Shown piece by piece: positions 54,442 through 62,878 of a DNA stretch of 64,000 nucleotides. Each line of letters begins with the position of its first letter. Position 1 is the stretch's first letter. The notes below the pieces were generated by a model. It searched no databases. It was not told the origin of the DNA and saw nothing but the letters and a program-made list of their open reading frames with translations. Position numbers and translations under genes: made by a program. This DNA is from Streptomyces lincolnensis (GTDB lineage Bacteria > Actinomycetota > Actinomycetes > Streptomycetales > Streptomycetaceae), in the NCBI RefSeq assembly GCF_001685355.1, contig NZ_CP016438.1:4712001-4776000 (forward strand). Direction: 5' to 3'.

Positions 54442-57400
54442 GTGCGCACTTCACGTAGAACCCCAGAGGGAAGGCACCGCTGGCGGGTGCCGAAAAGCCG
54501 ACGTGGCCGTATGTTCGCGGCCGGGGCGATATCCGTCCTGGCGATGGCGATCGTGGCGCCGTTCGCGTCCGCGGCCCTGACCAGCTCGTCGGAACCCGAC
54601 GGACCGACCCTGTCCGACAGGGTGACCGACACCTCCCGACTGCCGTCCGGCTGGAAGGACTCCGACGACCGGATCGTCACGTACGACGGGGACAGCACCG
54701 GCCTGCACGTCCTGGTCGCGGACGCCGCGAACGCCTACGCCTGGCGCACCGCGGCCACCCTGTCCGAGCCGGGCATCGACACCGACCAGTGGATCGGCCA
54801 GAGCTGTGTGACGGCGTCGGGCGACCGCGCGGTGGTCGTCTACGCGCCCCGGCAGGTCGTCAACGACCAACAGAGTTTCCAGCAGGGCGCGTTCGCGGCC
54901 GTGGTCGACCTGAAGTCCGGCAAGGTGACCAAACTGCCGGAGCTGGTCTCCATGGCCTACTTCAACCCGGGTTGCGGCGACGGCGAACAGGCCGTGCTCT
55001 CCCGGCCGCAGGGCAACGGCACCCAGCTGCTGACGCTCGACGCGCGCCAGGGCAGGCTGACGCACGAGCAGACCGTCCCGGGCCAGCTCACCTCCCCCGT
55101 GCCGTTCGGCTCCGGGATCGCCGCGGCCGCCGGCAAGTCGGTGGTCTCGGTGAACGCCAAGGGTGTCCTGCGCACCCTGGCCCGCACCGACGGCACGCCG
55201 TTCCGGCTGGTGCCGGACGCGCACAGCGGCCTCGCCTACCAGGTCCCGGCCGGAAAGAAGGTGCAGGTCCGCCGGGTCGCCCAGGGCGGTTCCGACCAAC
55301 TGCTCGGCTCCGGCCTGCTCGGCGCGCTGTCGCTGCGCGGCACCGGCGGCCGTGTCTTCCTGACCGGCAAGGACGCCCAGGACCACGTCCAGGACTCCGC
55401 GCTCCCCACGGGCTGGAAGATCCTCGACGGCGTCCCGGCCACGTCGGATGTCTCCACCACCGGCGGTCTCGCCCTCACCGGCGTCGCCAACGGCACCGAG
55501 GCGGCCGGAGCGGGCGACGGCAAGAACGCGGAAACCAGGAAGGCCCTGGCGGCCCCCGGCACCGCCCGCCCCGTCGGCATCAACGCCCTGCTGACCGGCA
55601 GCGGCGAGACAGTCGACTTCCGCGTGAAGCCCAAGGCCCCCCAGGGCCAGGGCACAGCACAGTCCCCGGCCCTGCTCGGCGGCGGCGCGAACACCCCGGA
55701 CCACAGCAGCCAGCTGACCCGCATGCAGCTGGACGCCACGGACACGTCCACAAAAACGGATGCCACCTCGGCGCAGACCACCGCCGACACCGACACCGGC
55801 CCCGCGACCACCACCACCGACCCCGACCGCACCTGCGCCATCACCCGCAACGACCCCGGACTCCAGGCCCTCCAGCCGAGCCCCGCCATGGTCGAGTGGG
55901 CGTCGGACCTCGCCGTGCAGGGCAAGCTCGACGCCCGCCGCCACAAGGGCTGGAACGGCACGGACCTCTCGTCGTACACCCCGCAGGGCCTGTTCCCGCC
56001 GATCGAGCTCAAGGGCGGCGGCCGGGTGCCCGCGCAGATCCTGCTCGGTGTGCTCGCCCAGGAGACCAACATGCTCCAGGCCAGCTCCCTGGCGGCCCCC
56101 GGTGAGAGCGGCAACTTCACCCAGGGCGGCTACTACGGCAACGGCGGCAGCGTGCACACCGTCGACTGGTCGGCCTCCGACTGCGGTTACGGCATCGGCC
56201 AGGTGACCAGCGGCATGGCCAAGTCGGACACCACGTACACCGCCGAGCAGCAGAAGGCGATCACCGTGGACTACGCGGCCAACATCGCCGCGAGCGTGCA
56301 GCACCTCCAGGACAAGTGGAACCAGGTGTACGACGAGGGCATCCTCGCCAACGGCGGTGACCCGAAGTACCTGGAGAACTGGTGGTTCGCGCTGTGGGCG
56401 TACAACAGCGGCTTCAACAAGCCGGACGCCTCCGACGCCGCCGCCCCCTGGGGTCTGGGCTGGTTCAACAACCCGGCCAACGGCATCTACCCGCCGGACC
56501 GGAAGATCTTCCTGGCCAACGGCGACGACGACGCCCGTACGCCCAACCTGTGGACCTACCCGGAGCGGGTGCTGGGCTGGGCGTCGCACGCCCAGAAGAA
56601 GACCGATCCGACGACGGGCACGAGCGGCCCGGGCTACGCGGTCGGCGACTGGCCGACGGGCAACGCGCAGGACGCCCAGCCCCCGCACACCACCTTCTGC
56701 ACGCCCGCCGGCAATGAGTGCGACCCCGCCAAGCCCCGCAAGGTCGCAGGGTCGAGCCAGCCCGAAGGACCGTGCCAGCGCGACGACTTCAAGTGCTGGT
56801 GGCACGAACCGGTCAAGTGGACGGACTGCGCCACGACATGCGGCACCGAGGTACTGACGTACCAGGCGACCGACCCCGAGCCGCAGCCCACCTCGCCGCA
56901 CCCGGCGGTCTGCTCCTCCACCCTGCCGAAGAACGCGCTGATCGTGGACGATGTGCCGAACACGGCGAAGTTCCGCGTCGGTGACACCAACCCGTGCGCC
57001 GGCCAACGGAACTGGACCAGCCGCGGCACGCTGTCGTTCACCTTCGGCTCGGCGGACCAGAAGGGGACGACGGTCTACCCGTCGAAGATCGACTTCCACC
57101 AGCTGGGCTCGGCCTTCGGCGGCCACTTCTGGTTCACCCACACCCGCGACCCGAAGTACACCGACTCGGTCGTCACCGGCACCTGGACCCCCGACCGCTC
57201 ACTCAAGGGCTGGGCCCGCATCATGGTCCACCTGCCCGACCACCAGGCCAACACCGACGAGGCGACCTACCACATCGCCCTCGGCGACGGCACGGTCGTG
57301 GACAAGACGATCTCCCAGGACTCCGGCGGCAAGAACACCTGGCTCTCCCTGGGCTCGTACGAATTCCAAGGCACCCCAAGCGTCTCCCTCAGCTCGGACA

Positions 57401-57534
57401 CCACCAACGGCACCGGCGACGACTCCATAGCCTGGGACGCCCTGGCCTTCGAACCCCTCCCCGCCAAGCCCACCGACGCAGCCACCCCACCCACCTCCCC
57501 GGCCCCGTCCCCCGCACCAGCCCCCCAGCAGTAG
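54442..57534 (+). CDS. Large secreted protein: propeller-like, transglycosylase-like and golvesin-type domains
   Basis: 1030 residues from GTG 54442. Signal peptide with MFAAGAISVLAMAIVAPFASA. A beta-propeller-like region (about 60-370) has repeated short strands. A Thr/Ala/Asp linker leads to a lysozyme-like part (about 490-740): LLGVLAQETNMLQA, GYGIGQVTSGM, LWAYNSGFN. The Cys-rich connector precedes a C-terminal Golvesin/Xly-type carbohydrate-binding domain (about 860-1005): FRVGDTNPCAGQRNW, HFWFTHTRD, WARIMVHLPDHQA. A cell-wall hydrolase or surface binder is likely. Domain borders are estimates. Confidence 0.8.
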   Translation: MRTSRRTPEGRHRWRVPKSRRGRMFAAGAISVLAMAIVAPFASAALTSSSEPDGPTLSDRVTDTSRLPSGWKDSDDRIVTYDGDSTGLHVLVADAANAYAWRTAATLSEPGIDTDQWIGQSCVTASGDRAVVVYAPRQVVNDQQSFQQGAFAAVVDLKSGKVTKLPELVSMAYFNPGCGDGEQAVLSRPQGNGTQLLTLDARQGRLTHEQTVPGQLTSPVPFGSGIAAAAGKSVVSVNAKGVLRTLARTDGTPFRLVPDAHSGLAYQVPAGKKVQVRRVAQGGSDQLLGSGLLGALSLRGTGGRVFLTGKDAQDHVQDSALPTGWKILDGVPATSDVSTTGGLALTGVANGTEAAGAGDGKNAETRKALAAPGTARPVGINALLTGSGETVDFRVKPKAPQGQGTAQSPALLGGGANTPDHSSQLTRMQLDATDTSTKTDATSAQTTADTDTGPATTTTDPDRTCAITRNDPGLQALQPSPAMVEWASDLAVQGKLDARRHKGWNGTDLSSYTPQGLFPPIELKGGGRVPAQILLGVLAQETNMLQASSLAAPGESGNFTQGGYYGNGGSVHTVDWSASDCGYGIGQVTSGMAKSDTTYTAEQQKAITVDYAANIAASVQHLQDKWNQVYDEGILANGGDPKYLENWWFALWAYNSGFNKPDASDAAAPWGLGWFNNPANGIYPPDRKIFLANGDDDARTPNLWTYPERVLGWASHAQKKTDPTTGTSGPGYAVGDWPTGNAQDAQPPHTTFCTPAGNECDPAKPRKVAGSSQPEGPCQRDDFKCWWHEPVKWTDCATTCGTEVLTYQATDPEPQPTSPHPAVCSSTLPKNALIVDDVPNTAKFRVGDTNPCAGQRNWTSRGTLSFTFGSADQKGTTVYPSKIDFHQLGSAFGGHFWFTHTRDPKYTDSVVTGTWTPDRSLKGWARIMVHLPDHQANTDEATYHIALGDGTVVDKTISQDSGGKNTWLSLGSYEFQGTPSVSLSSDTTNGTGDDSIAWDALAFEPLPAKPTDAATPPTSPAPSPAPAPQQ

Positions 57535-57555
57535 CAAACCCCAACACCCCCACAC

Positions 57556-57592
57556 GACGAGCCCGACCGGTCGAGAACCGGTCGGGCTCGTC
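57556..57592. terminator. Strong hairpin terminator
   Basis: GACGAGCCCGACCGGT (57556-57571) pairs over 16 bases with ACCGGTCGGGCTCGTC (57577-57592), loop CGAGA. It ends the 1030-residue protein gene. Confidence 0.88.
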
Positions 57593-57610
57593 GCGCCAGT
57601 GCCACCCGCA

Positions 57611-57836
57611 GCCGCCGTCGGACATGAGGCCCCCGGACGGTGGGCGAGAAAGCCGCCCACGGCGGCAAGGGGACGGGGCGGGGGGTGTCCGCCCGCAGCG
57701 TCCGGCGTCCAACACGCAGCACAGCTAGAAGACACAGCACCGCCGGACCGAGGACGGACACCCCCCGCCCCGGCCCCGACCCACCACACGACAGTGGGCG
57801 CTACACACGCCCCCACCGAACCCGCACAGCGCGCCG
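57611..57836 (-). repeat. Long dispersed intergenic repeat, copy B (inverted)
   Basis: The reverse complement matches 43525-43737 block for block. Differences are point changes and a few short insertions (for example around the TGTCTTCTAGCTG segment). The gap 57535-57850 contains this and the terminator only. Confidence 0.85.
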
Positions 57837-57850
57837 CGAGGCATCACGGC

Positions 57851-58768
57851 TCAAGCCACAGCCGAAGCCCCCTCCGGGAACCGCACCCCCGTCAACTCCT
57901 CCGAAGCCGCCCACAGCCGACGAGCCGCCACCGGATCACTGGCCGCCGCGCTACGACCAACCAGAGTGGGCGCCCCCCGAAACTCACCCCGCCCATCCGG
58001 CCCGACATAGCTCGCACCAGGCAGATCCTGAGACGCGGCATACAACGTGGGCAACGCCCCCGCCCGATCGTCCTGCGCAAAGAAGCGATTGCCGATCTTC
58101 ATGAACAGCAACGCCGCCCGACTGGAAGCGTGGCTCTGAAGGTTGGTGGCCGCATACCCGGGATGAGCCGCCAGAGCCCGCACACGGGACCCGGACTCAC
58201 CCAGCCGACGCTGGAGTTCGAGCGTGAAGAGCAGATTCGCCAGCTTCGACTGGGCGTAGGCACGGACCGGCCCGTAATCCCCCGCCAACTGAAGGTCGTC
58301 GAAGTGGATCTCCCCGTCCCCCATGCGATGGGCGCCGGAGGACACGGTGACCACCCGGTCGGTGATGTACGGCAGGAGCAGGTTCGTCAGCGCGAAGTGC
58401 CCCAGATGGTTCGTACCGAACTGCATCTCGAACCCGTCCGCGGTCCGCCCCTGCGGCACCATCATCACGCCCGCGTTGTTGATCAGCAGGTCCAGCGGCC
58501 GACCGTCCCACCCCGCCGCGAACTCCCGCACGGACGACAGATCCGCCAGATCCAGCCGCCGCACCTCCGCGCTGCCGTTCACCGTCCGCGCCGCCGCCTC
58601 ACCCCGCCGCGGATCCCGTACGGCGAGCACCACATGCGCCCCCGCCGCGGCCAGCGCGGTCGCGGCGGTGAGCCCGATGCCGCTGTTGGCGCCGGTGACG
58701 ACGGCGGTGCGGCCGGCGAGGTCAGGAAGTCGGGTCGCGTTCCACGTGTCTTGCTTGTCTGCTGCCAT
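57851..58768 (-). CDS. SDR-family oxidoreductase (retinol dehydrogenase-like)
   Basis: 305 residues: TGANSGIG (cofactor loop), LINNAGVM, catalytic Ser in [14 protein letters not shown] with the catalytic Tyr and Lys, [19 protein letters not shown] after strand 2 has an Arg that suggests NADP(H). The substrate is unknown. It is divergent from a TetR regulator across a region with inverted repeats, so it is the probable target of that regulator. Confidence 0.92.
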   Translation of the reverse strand: MAADKQDTWNATRLPDLAGRTAVVTGANSGIGLTAATALAAAGAHVVLAVRDPRRGEAAARTVNGSAEVRRLDLADLSSVREFAAGWDGRPLDLLINNAGVMMVPQGRTADGFEMQFGTNHLGHFALTNLLLPYITDRVVTVSSGAHRMGDGEIHFDDLQLAGDYGPVRAYAQSKLANLLFTLELQRRLGESGSRVRALAAHPGYAATNLQSHASSRAALLFMKIGNRFFAQDDRAGALPTLYAASQDLPGASYVGPDGRGEFRGAPTLVGRSAAASDPVAARRLWAASEELTGVRFPEGASAVA

Positions 58769-58776
58769 ATCCCCAA

Positions 58777-58847
58777 TGTAGGCGCCGCCAACAATGCTGT
58801 CAATGACTACAATGATGGCGACGACAACAATAGTGGCGATGCCTACA
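58777..58847. promoter_or_regulatory. Divergent SDR/TetR operator region
   Basis: Arms TGTAGGCGCCGCCAACAAT (from 58777) and ATAGTGGCGATGCCTACA (to 58847) form a large imperfect inverted repeat, with a CTACAATGATGGCG copy between. Such sites are typical for TetR repressors. Confidence 0.55.
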
Positions 58848-58857
58848 TCGGGATACG

Positions 58858-59484
58858 ATGACCTCCATGCCCAAGCCCGAGACCCGCGAGATCCGCGAGA
58901 CCCGCCCCTACCACCACGGAGACCTCCGCACCGCCCTGCTCGCGAGCGCGGAACGCACCCTCCGGGAGAAGGGCGTCACCTCCCTGTCACTGCGGGAACT
59001 GGCTCGCGACGTCGGCGTGAGCCACGCCGCCCCCGGCCGCCACTTCAAGGACAAGCAGGCCCTGCTCAACGCCCTTGCCGAGACCGGCTTCGAGCGCATG
59101 GCCGAGGCCCTGGAGGCCGCCGACGACCCGGCCCTGCCGTTCCAGCCGCGCCTGACCTCGTTCGCCCGGGCCTACCTCGGCTTCGCCATCAACAACGCCG
59201 AGCTGCTGGAGCTCATGTACGCCCGCAAGCACGAACCCGACGCCTCCGAGCAGATGACGGCCGCGCTCGACCGCACGGTGGGCTCACTGGAGCGGGTCAT
59301 CGGGGCCGCCCAGCAGCAGAACGAGATCATCGCGGGCGACCCCGCACAGCTCACCCTCACCGTGGGCGCCGCCCTGCACGGCCTCGCCGCCTTCACGGCC
59401 AACGGCATCTACGCTCCCGACGCCGCCCTGGACGCCGTAGAGGAACTGATCCACCAGTTGCTCCACGGACTCAAGCCCAGGTAA
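58858..59484 (+). CDS. TetR/AcrR-family regulator
   Basis: 208 residues. N-terminal [59 protein letters not shown]. The C-terminal domain (TetR_C_33-like) has [21 protein letters not shown] and [15 protein letters not shown]. It is divergently transcribed from the SDR gene and likely controls it. ATG 58858 begins six bases into GGGATACG with no clear ribosome site. Confidence 0.92.
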   Translation: MTSMPKPETREIRETRPYHHGDLRTALLASAERTLREKGVTSLSLRELARDVGVSHAAPGRHFKDKQALLNALAETGFERMAEALEAADDPALPFQPRLTSFARAYLGFAINNAELLELMYARKHEPDASEQMTAALDRTVGSLERVIGAAQQQNEIIAGDPAQLTLTVGAALHGLAAFTANGIYAPDAALDAVEELIHQLLHGLKPR

Positions 59485-59760
59485 CGGCCCCAGGTAACAG
59501 CCCCCAAGTAACAGCCCAAGGGAGTTGTGCGCAACGCGTGTAGATGGTCAAGGCATGGCCATTCGCCGCCCATCGGGGGGCCATTGGCCGGTAAGCCCTC
59601 AACATCCTTCGGTAAGGCGGAAGTCAGGTTTCCGCAACCTGTCTTGTTTGTCGCGTACCCAACAAGCGATCGTCGTCGCGGGCCGCCGCCCCCACCGGGA
59701 ACCTCACCGGTGGACCCCCCACCCCGCAGGCCTCTGCACCCACTCCCAGGAGGCTTTACG

Positions 59761-61116
59761 ATGCGTACGTCCCCGAACACCGCCCCCCTGAACGGCAGAT
59801 GGCGCCGTATCGGCTCCGCCGCCACGGCCACCGCCGCCCTCCTCATCGCCGGCCTCGGCACCGCGGCCCACGCGAGCGCGGACACGCAGGCCGCGCAGCC
59901 CAAGGCGAGCGGCAAGGCGATCGCCGCGGCCGTCGCCAAGGCGCACGTGCAGTACGAGAGCGCGTGTGGCGCCACCCCGAAGAAGGGCTTCGCGTCCTGC
60001 AACGCCCTGCGCGTCACCAGCGGCACGACCGCCTTCCAGGAGGAGCAGGCCGCGAAGAAGGGCGTCGCGCCCGCGACCGTCAAGCCGAACGCCGCCTCGG
60101 CCACCCCGACCGGCTACGGCCCCAGCGACCTCCGGTCCGCCTACGGCCTGACCTCCGCCTCGGCCTCCAACGGCTCCGGCCAGACCATCGCCATCGTCGA
60201 CGCCTACGACGACCCCAACGCCGAGGCCGACCTGGCCACTTACCGCTCGTACTACGGCCTCTCCGCCTGCACCACCGCCAACGGCTGCTTCAAGAAGGTC
60301 AGCCAGACCGGCTCCACGACCTCCCTCCCCAGCGCCGACAGCGGCTGGGCCGGAGAGATCTCACTCGACGTCGACATGGCCTCCGCGATCGCCCCGAACG
60401 CGAAGATCCTCCTCGTCGAGGCCAACTCGTCGAGCATGGCCGACCTGGGCACGGCCGTGAACGAGGCCGTGAAGCTGGGCGCGAAGTTCGTCTCCAACAG
60501 CTACGGCGGCGGCGAGTCCTCCTCGGACACGTCGTACGACTCCTCGTACTTCAACCACCCCGGCGTCGCCATCACCGTCTCCGCCGGTGACGAGGGCTAC
60601 GGCGCCGAGTACCCGGCCGCCTCCAAGTACGTCACCGCGGTCGGCGGCACCAAGCTGTCCAAGTCCTCCACCACCCGCGGCTGGACCGAGAGCGTCTGGA
60701 ACACCAACAGCACCGAGGGCACCGGCTCCGGCTGCTCCGCCTACGACGCCAAGCCGTCCTGGCAGACCGACACCGGCTGCGCCAAGCGCATGATCGCCGA
60801 CGTCTCCGCCGTCGCCGACCCCGCCACCGGCGTCTCCGTCTACGACACCTACGGCTCCGACGGCACCGGCTGGAACACCTACGGCGGCACCAGCGCCTCC
60901 GCCCCCATCATCGCGGCCGTCTACGCCCTCGCCGGCACCCCGGGCAGCAGCGACTACCCGTCCCAGTACCCCTACGGGAACACCTCGGCCCTCAACGACG
61001 TGACCTCCGGCAGCAACGGCACCTGCTCCACGAGCTACTTCTGCACCGCCCGGACCGGCTACGACGGCCCGACCGGCCTCGGCACCCCCGCGGGAACGGC
61101 GGCCTTCACCGGCTGA
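59761..61116 (+). CDS. Secreted sedolisin (S53) serine-carboxyl protease
   Basis: 451 residues; perfect AGGAGG seven bases before ATG 59761. Signal peptide (RIGSAATATAALLIAGLGTAAHA) and a pro-region of about 75 residues. Catalytic Glu/Asp in GWAGEISLDVDMA, oxyanion Asp in VSAGDEGYG, Ser in YGGTSASAP, final calcium-site area near GYDGPTGLGTPAG. It lacks the C-terminal add-ons seen in some relatives. It acts on proteins outside the cell. The 276-base upstream gap holds a CAGGTT/AACCTG hairpin (59625-59641) and no gene. Confidence 0.92.
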   Translation: MRTSPNTAPLNGRWRRIGSAATATAALLIAGLGTAAHASADTQAAQPKASGKAIAAAVAKAHVQYESACGATPKKGFASCNALRVTSGTTAFQEEQAAKKGVAPATVKPNAASATPTGYGPSDLRSAYGLTSASASNGSGQTIAIVDAYDDPNAEADLATYRSYYGLSACTTANGCFKKVSQTGSTTSLPSADSGWAGEISLDVDMASAIAPNAKILLVEANSSSMADLGTAVNEAVKLGAKFVSNSYGGGESSSDTSYDSSYFNHPGVAITVSAGDEGYGAEYPAASKYVTAVGGTKLSKSSTTRGWTESVWNTNSTEGTGSGCSAYDAKPSWQTDTGCAKRMIADVSAVADPATGVSVYDTYGSDGTGWNTYGGTSASAPIIAAVYALAGTPGSSDYPSQYPYGNTSALNDVTSGSNGTCSTSYFCTARTGYDGPTGLGTPAGTAAFTG

Positions 61117-61157
61117 CCCCCCATGGGCCTCTGACCCTCATGTGATCCGTCCGTGAC

Positions 61158-61190
61158 GAACGGGCCGCGGCACCCAGCCGCGGCCCGTTC
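61158..61190 (+). terminator. Hairpin terminator after sedolisin gene
   Basis: GAACGGGCCGCGGC (61158-61171) pairs perfectly with GCCGCGGCCCGTTC (61177-61190), followed by GTCATTT. Confidence 0.87.
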
Positions 61191-61331
61191 GTCATTTCCG
61201 GGTTAGCCTTCCACCACGATCTCGGGGATCCCGCAGACCAGCGACCTGATCACCGATCCGTAAGAGGGGTCAACGACGGAACCACACGACAGGTTCCGCC
61301 CTTATCTCATTGCCCGGCGTGACCTGCCGTG

Positions 61332-61344
61332 ATACACAGAGTGA
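61332..61344 (+). promoter_or_regulatory. Candidate BldD box upstream of the membrane operon
   Basis: ATACACAGAGTGA matches the BldD consensus TNACNCWGNGTNA at 12 of 13 positions (first base A). It lies in the 433-base region upstream of the cmd-like operon. BldD with cyclic di-GMP represses developmental genes during growth. Confidence 0.5.
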
Positions 61345-61471
61345 CGATACGACTCCCTGTATACCGCCCTACGTCCGTTCGAGGGACTCCCCAGGCACCG
61401 ATGCGGGCCGGTGGCAAGGTATTCGTACGAAACCCGCCAATCAATGACGCCAAGTCGACATACGACAGCGG

Positions 61472-61488
61472 CATTGTCGGCGACAATG
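61472..61488. promoter_or_regulatory. Perfect 17-base palindrome
   Basis: CATTGTCG-G-CGACAATG lies 62 bases before the first gene of the operon; a regulator site is likely but its protein is unknown. Confidence 0.5.
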
Positions 61489-61549
61489 ATGCCTGACCTC
61501 TGCGCCAAGGCAGGGGGCGCGGAACTACCCACCAGGGGCGGTGACTTAC

Positions 61550-61858
61550 ATGCTCTTTGCGGCCGACAAGGGAGACATCAACACCATCATCGGCGGAATC
61601 GCTCCGGACTGGGGGCCCTTCGGCAGCCTGGGCAACGAGGCGAAGGTGATGATCGAGGTCGTGATGGCGGTGGCCATCCTGCTCTGCCTCGGCATCGCCA
61701 TCTGGGGCGCCGCCAAGCAGCGCATCGGTGCCACGGCGCTGCGGGACACCTTCAGTGCGGAACAGGGCAAGGGCCTCATCATCGCGGGCCTGACCGGCGT
61801 CTTCATCATCGGCTCACTCGGCACGCTCTTCACGATCGTGTACGGCATGGCCGTGTAG
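61550..61858 (+). CDS. VirB2/TrbC-like small membrane protein
   Basis: 102 residues from ATG 61550 (GGGGCGG upstream; GTG 61541 also possible). A short soluble lead (ADKGDINTIIGGIAPDWGPF) precedes two helices (VMIEVVMAVAILLCLGIAIWG and GLIIAGLTGVFIIGSLGTLF) separated by a basic loop. That is the pilin-like VirB2/TrbC plan. It leads a same-strand cluster with NTF2-like and polytopic proteins. From memory it corresponds to the S. coelicolor cmdABCDEF cluster (SCO4126-4131). Confidence 0.8.
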   Translation: MLFAADKGDINTIIGGIAPDWGPFGSLGNEAKVMIEVVMAVAILLCLGIAIWGAAKQRIGATALRDTFSAEQGKGLIIAGLTGVFIIGSLGTLFTIVYGMAV

Positions 61859-62062
61859 GCACGGCGCCCGGTCGCCGCACCTCGGTCCGGCCGGGCGCGC
61901 CCCGGTCCCCCCACCTCCCTCTACCCACCCGTCCGTCGTGCCCACCGGCTGAGGTTGCGTTTCCCTGATGTCGAGTCACCACACCGCGCCCGCGCGGGAA
62001 CCAGTGCGGCTACCGTCGTACTCCTACGCGTTTTCGCACGACGTCGAGGGGGCGTACGCGGC

Positions 62063-62878
62063 ATGAGTCTCGGTGACGACCACGACACGTCCGCCTCCGG
62101 CGGTTACGCCGGGACGGGCCACACCCGCACTCGCTACCCCGACGCCCCCACCGACGTCTACGGCGGCGCCCGCAGACCCGGCCGCTCCTCCTCCCGAAGC
62201 CTCGTCACCGTCGTCGGCGTCGTCGTCCTCCTCATCGCCGCGATCGCCTTCGCGAACCGCGGAGGAGACGATTCCCCCACCCCCAAAACCGCCGGCTCCC
62301 AGCCAGAGGCTGCCGCCACGGCACCAACGGGAAAAACCCCGGTAAAAACGGGCTTCGCCCAGGACGAGCAGGGGGCGCAGAGCGCTGCCGCGAACTATGC
62401 GGTGACGTTGGTCTCGGCCGACATCCTCAAGCCCGCCCGGCGCGGCGAGATCGTCAAGCAGCTCTTCGTCGCCGACAAGCAGGCCGCTCTGACGGAGAAG
62501 TTCGACCAGGCCTACTCCAAGGAGTTCCTGACCAAGGTCGGCCTGGACGCGAACGGCAACGCCACGGCCGGCAACACGTACGTCTCACGCACGGTGCCGG
62601 TCGGCACCAAGGTCTCGAACTACTCGGACACCACGGCCACCGCCGAGGTCTGGTGCACCGGCCTGTACGGCACAGCCGGGGCGAAGTCGACCAACCCCGT
62701 CACCAGCGACTGGTTCACCATGACCCTCCAACTGCGCTGGGCCGACGGCGACTGGAAGGTCGACAGCTTCTCCCAGAAGGACGGGCCCGCCCCCGTCCCC
62801 GGCGACGACAAGGCGTCCAGCGCCGACGAGATGGCCAAGGCCGTCGAGGAGTACGGAGGGTTCTCGTATGCCCGGTAG
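62063..62878 (+). CDS. Membrane protein with VirB8/TcpC-like extracytoplasmic domain
   Basis: 271 residues from ATG 62063 (GAGGGGG upstream). A cytoplasmic lead rich in Gly/Arg/Tyr (RTRYPDAPTDVYGG), one helix (about 52-69), a linker, then an NTF2-like domain (about 115-255) with NYAVTLVSADILKPARR, TATAEVWCTGLYG, WFTMTLQLRWADGDWKV. VirB8 and TcpC share this plan in type IV secretion channels. The next gene starts within its end (ATG 62868). Confidence 0.78.
   Translation: MSLGDDHDTSASGGYAGTGHTRTRYPDAPTDVYGGARRPGRSSSRSLVTVVGVVVLLIAAIAFANRGGDDSPTPKTAGSQPEAAATAPTGKTPVKTGFAQDEQGAQSAAANYAVTLVSADILKPARRGEIVKQLFVADKQAALTEKFDQAYSKEFLTKVGLDANGNATAGNTYVSRTVPVGTKVSNYSDTTATAEVWCTGLYGTAGAKSTNPVTSDWFTMTLQLRWADGDWKVDSFSQKDGPAPVPGDDKASSADEMAKAVEEYGGFSYAR

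Noticed and set aside
54451..57141. 896-codon open frame antisense to the 1030-residue protein gene
   Set aside because: Low-complexity Val/Gly/Arg translation with no motif; typical antisense openness in very GC-rich DNA. The sense strand has signal peptide and domains.
59470..59520. Short AGGTAACAGCCCC-type triple repeat after the tetR stop
   Set aside because: Only about three imperfect 14-15-base units; too short and degenerate to interpret.
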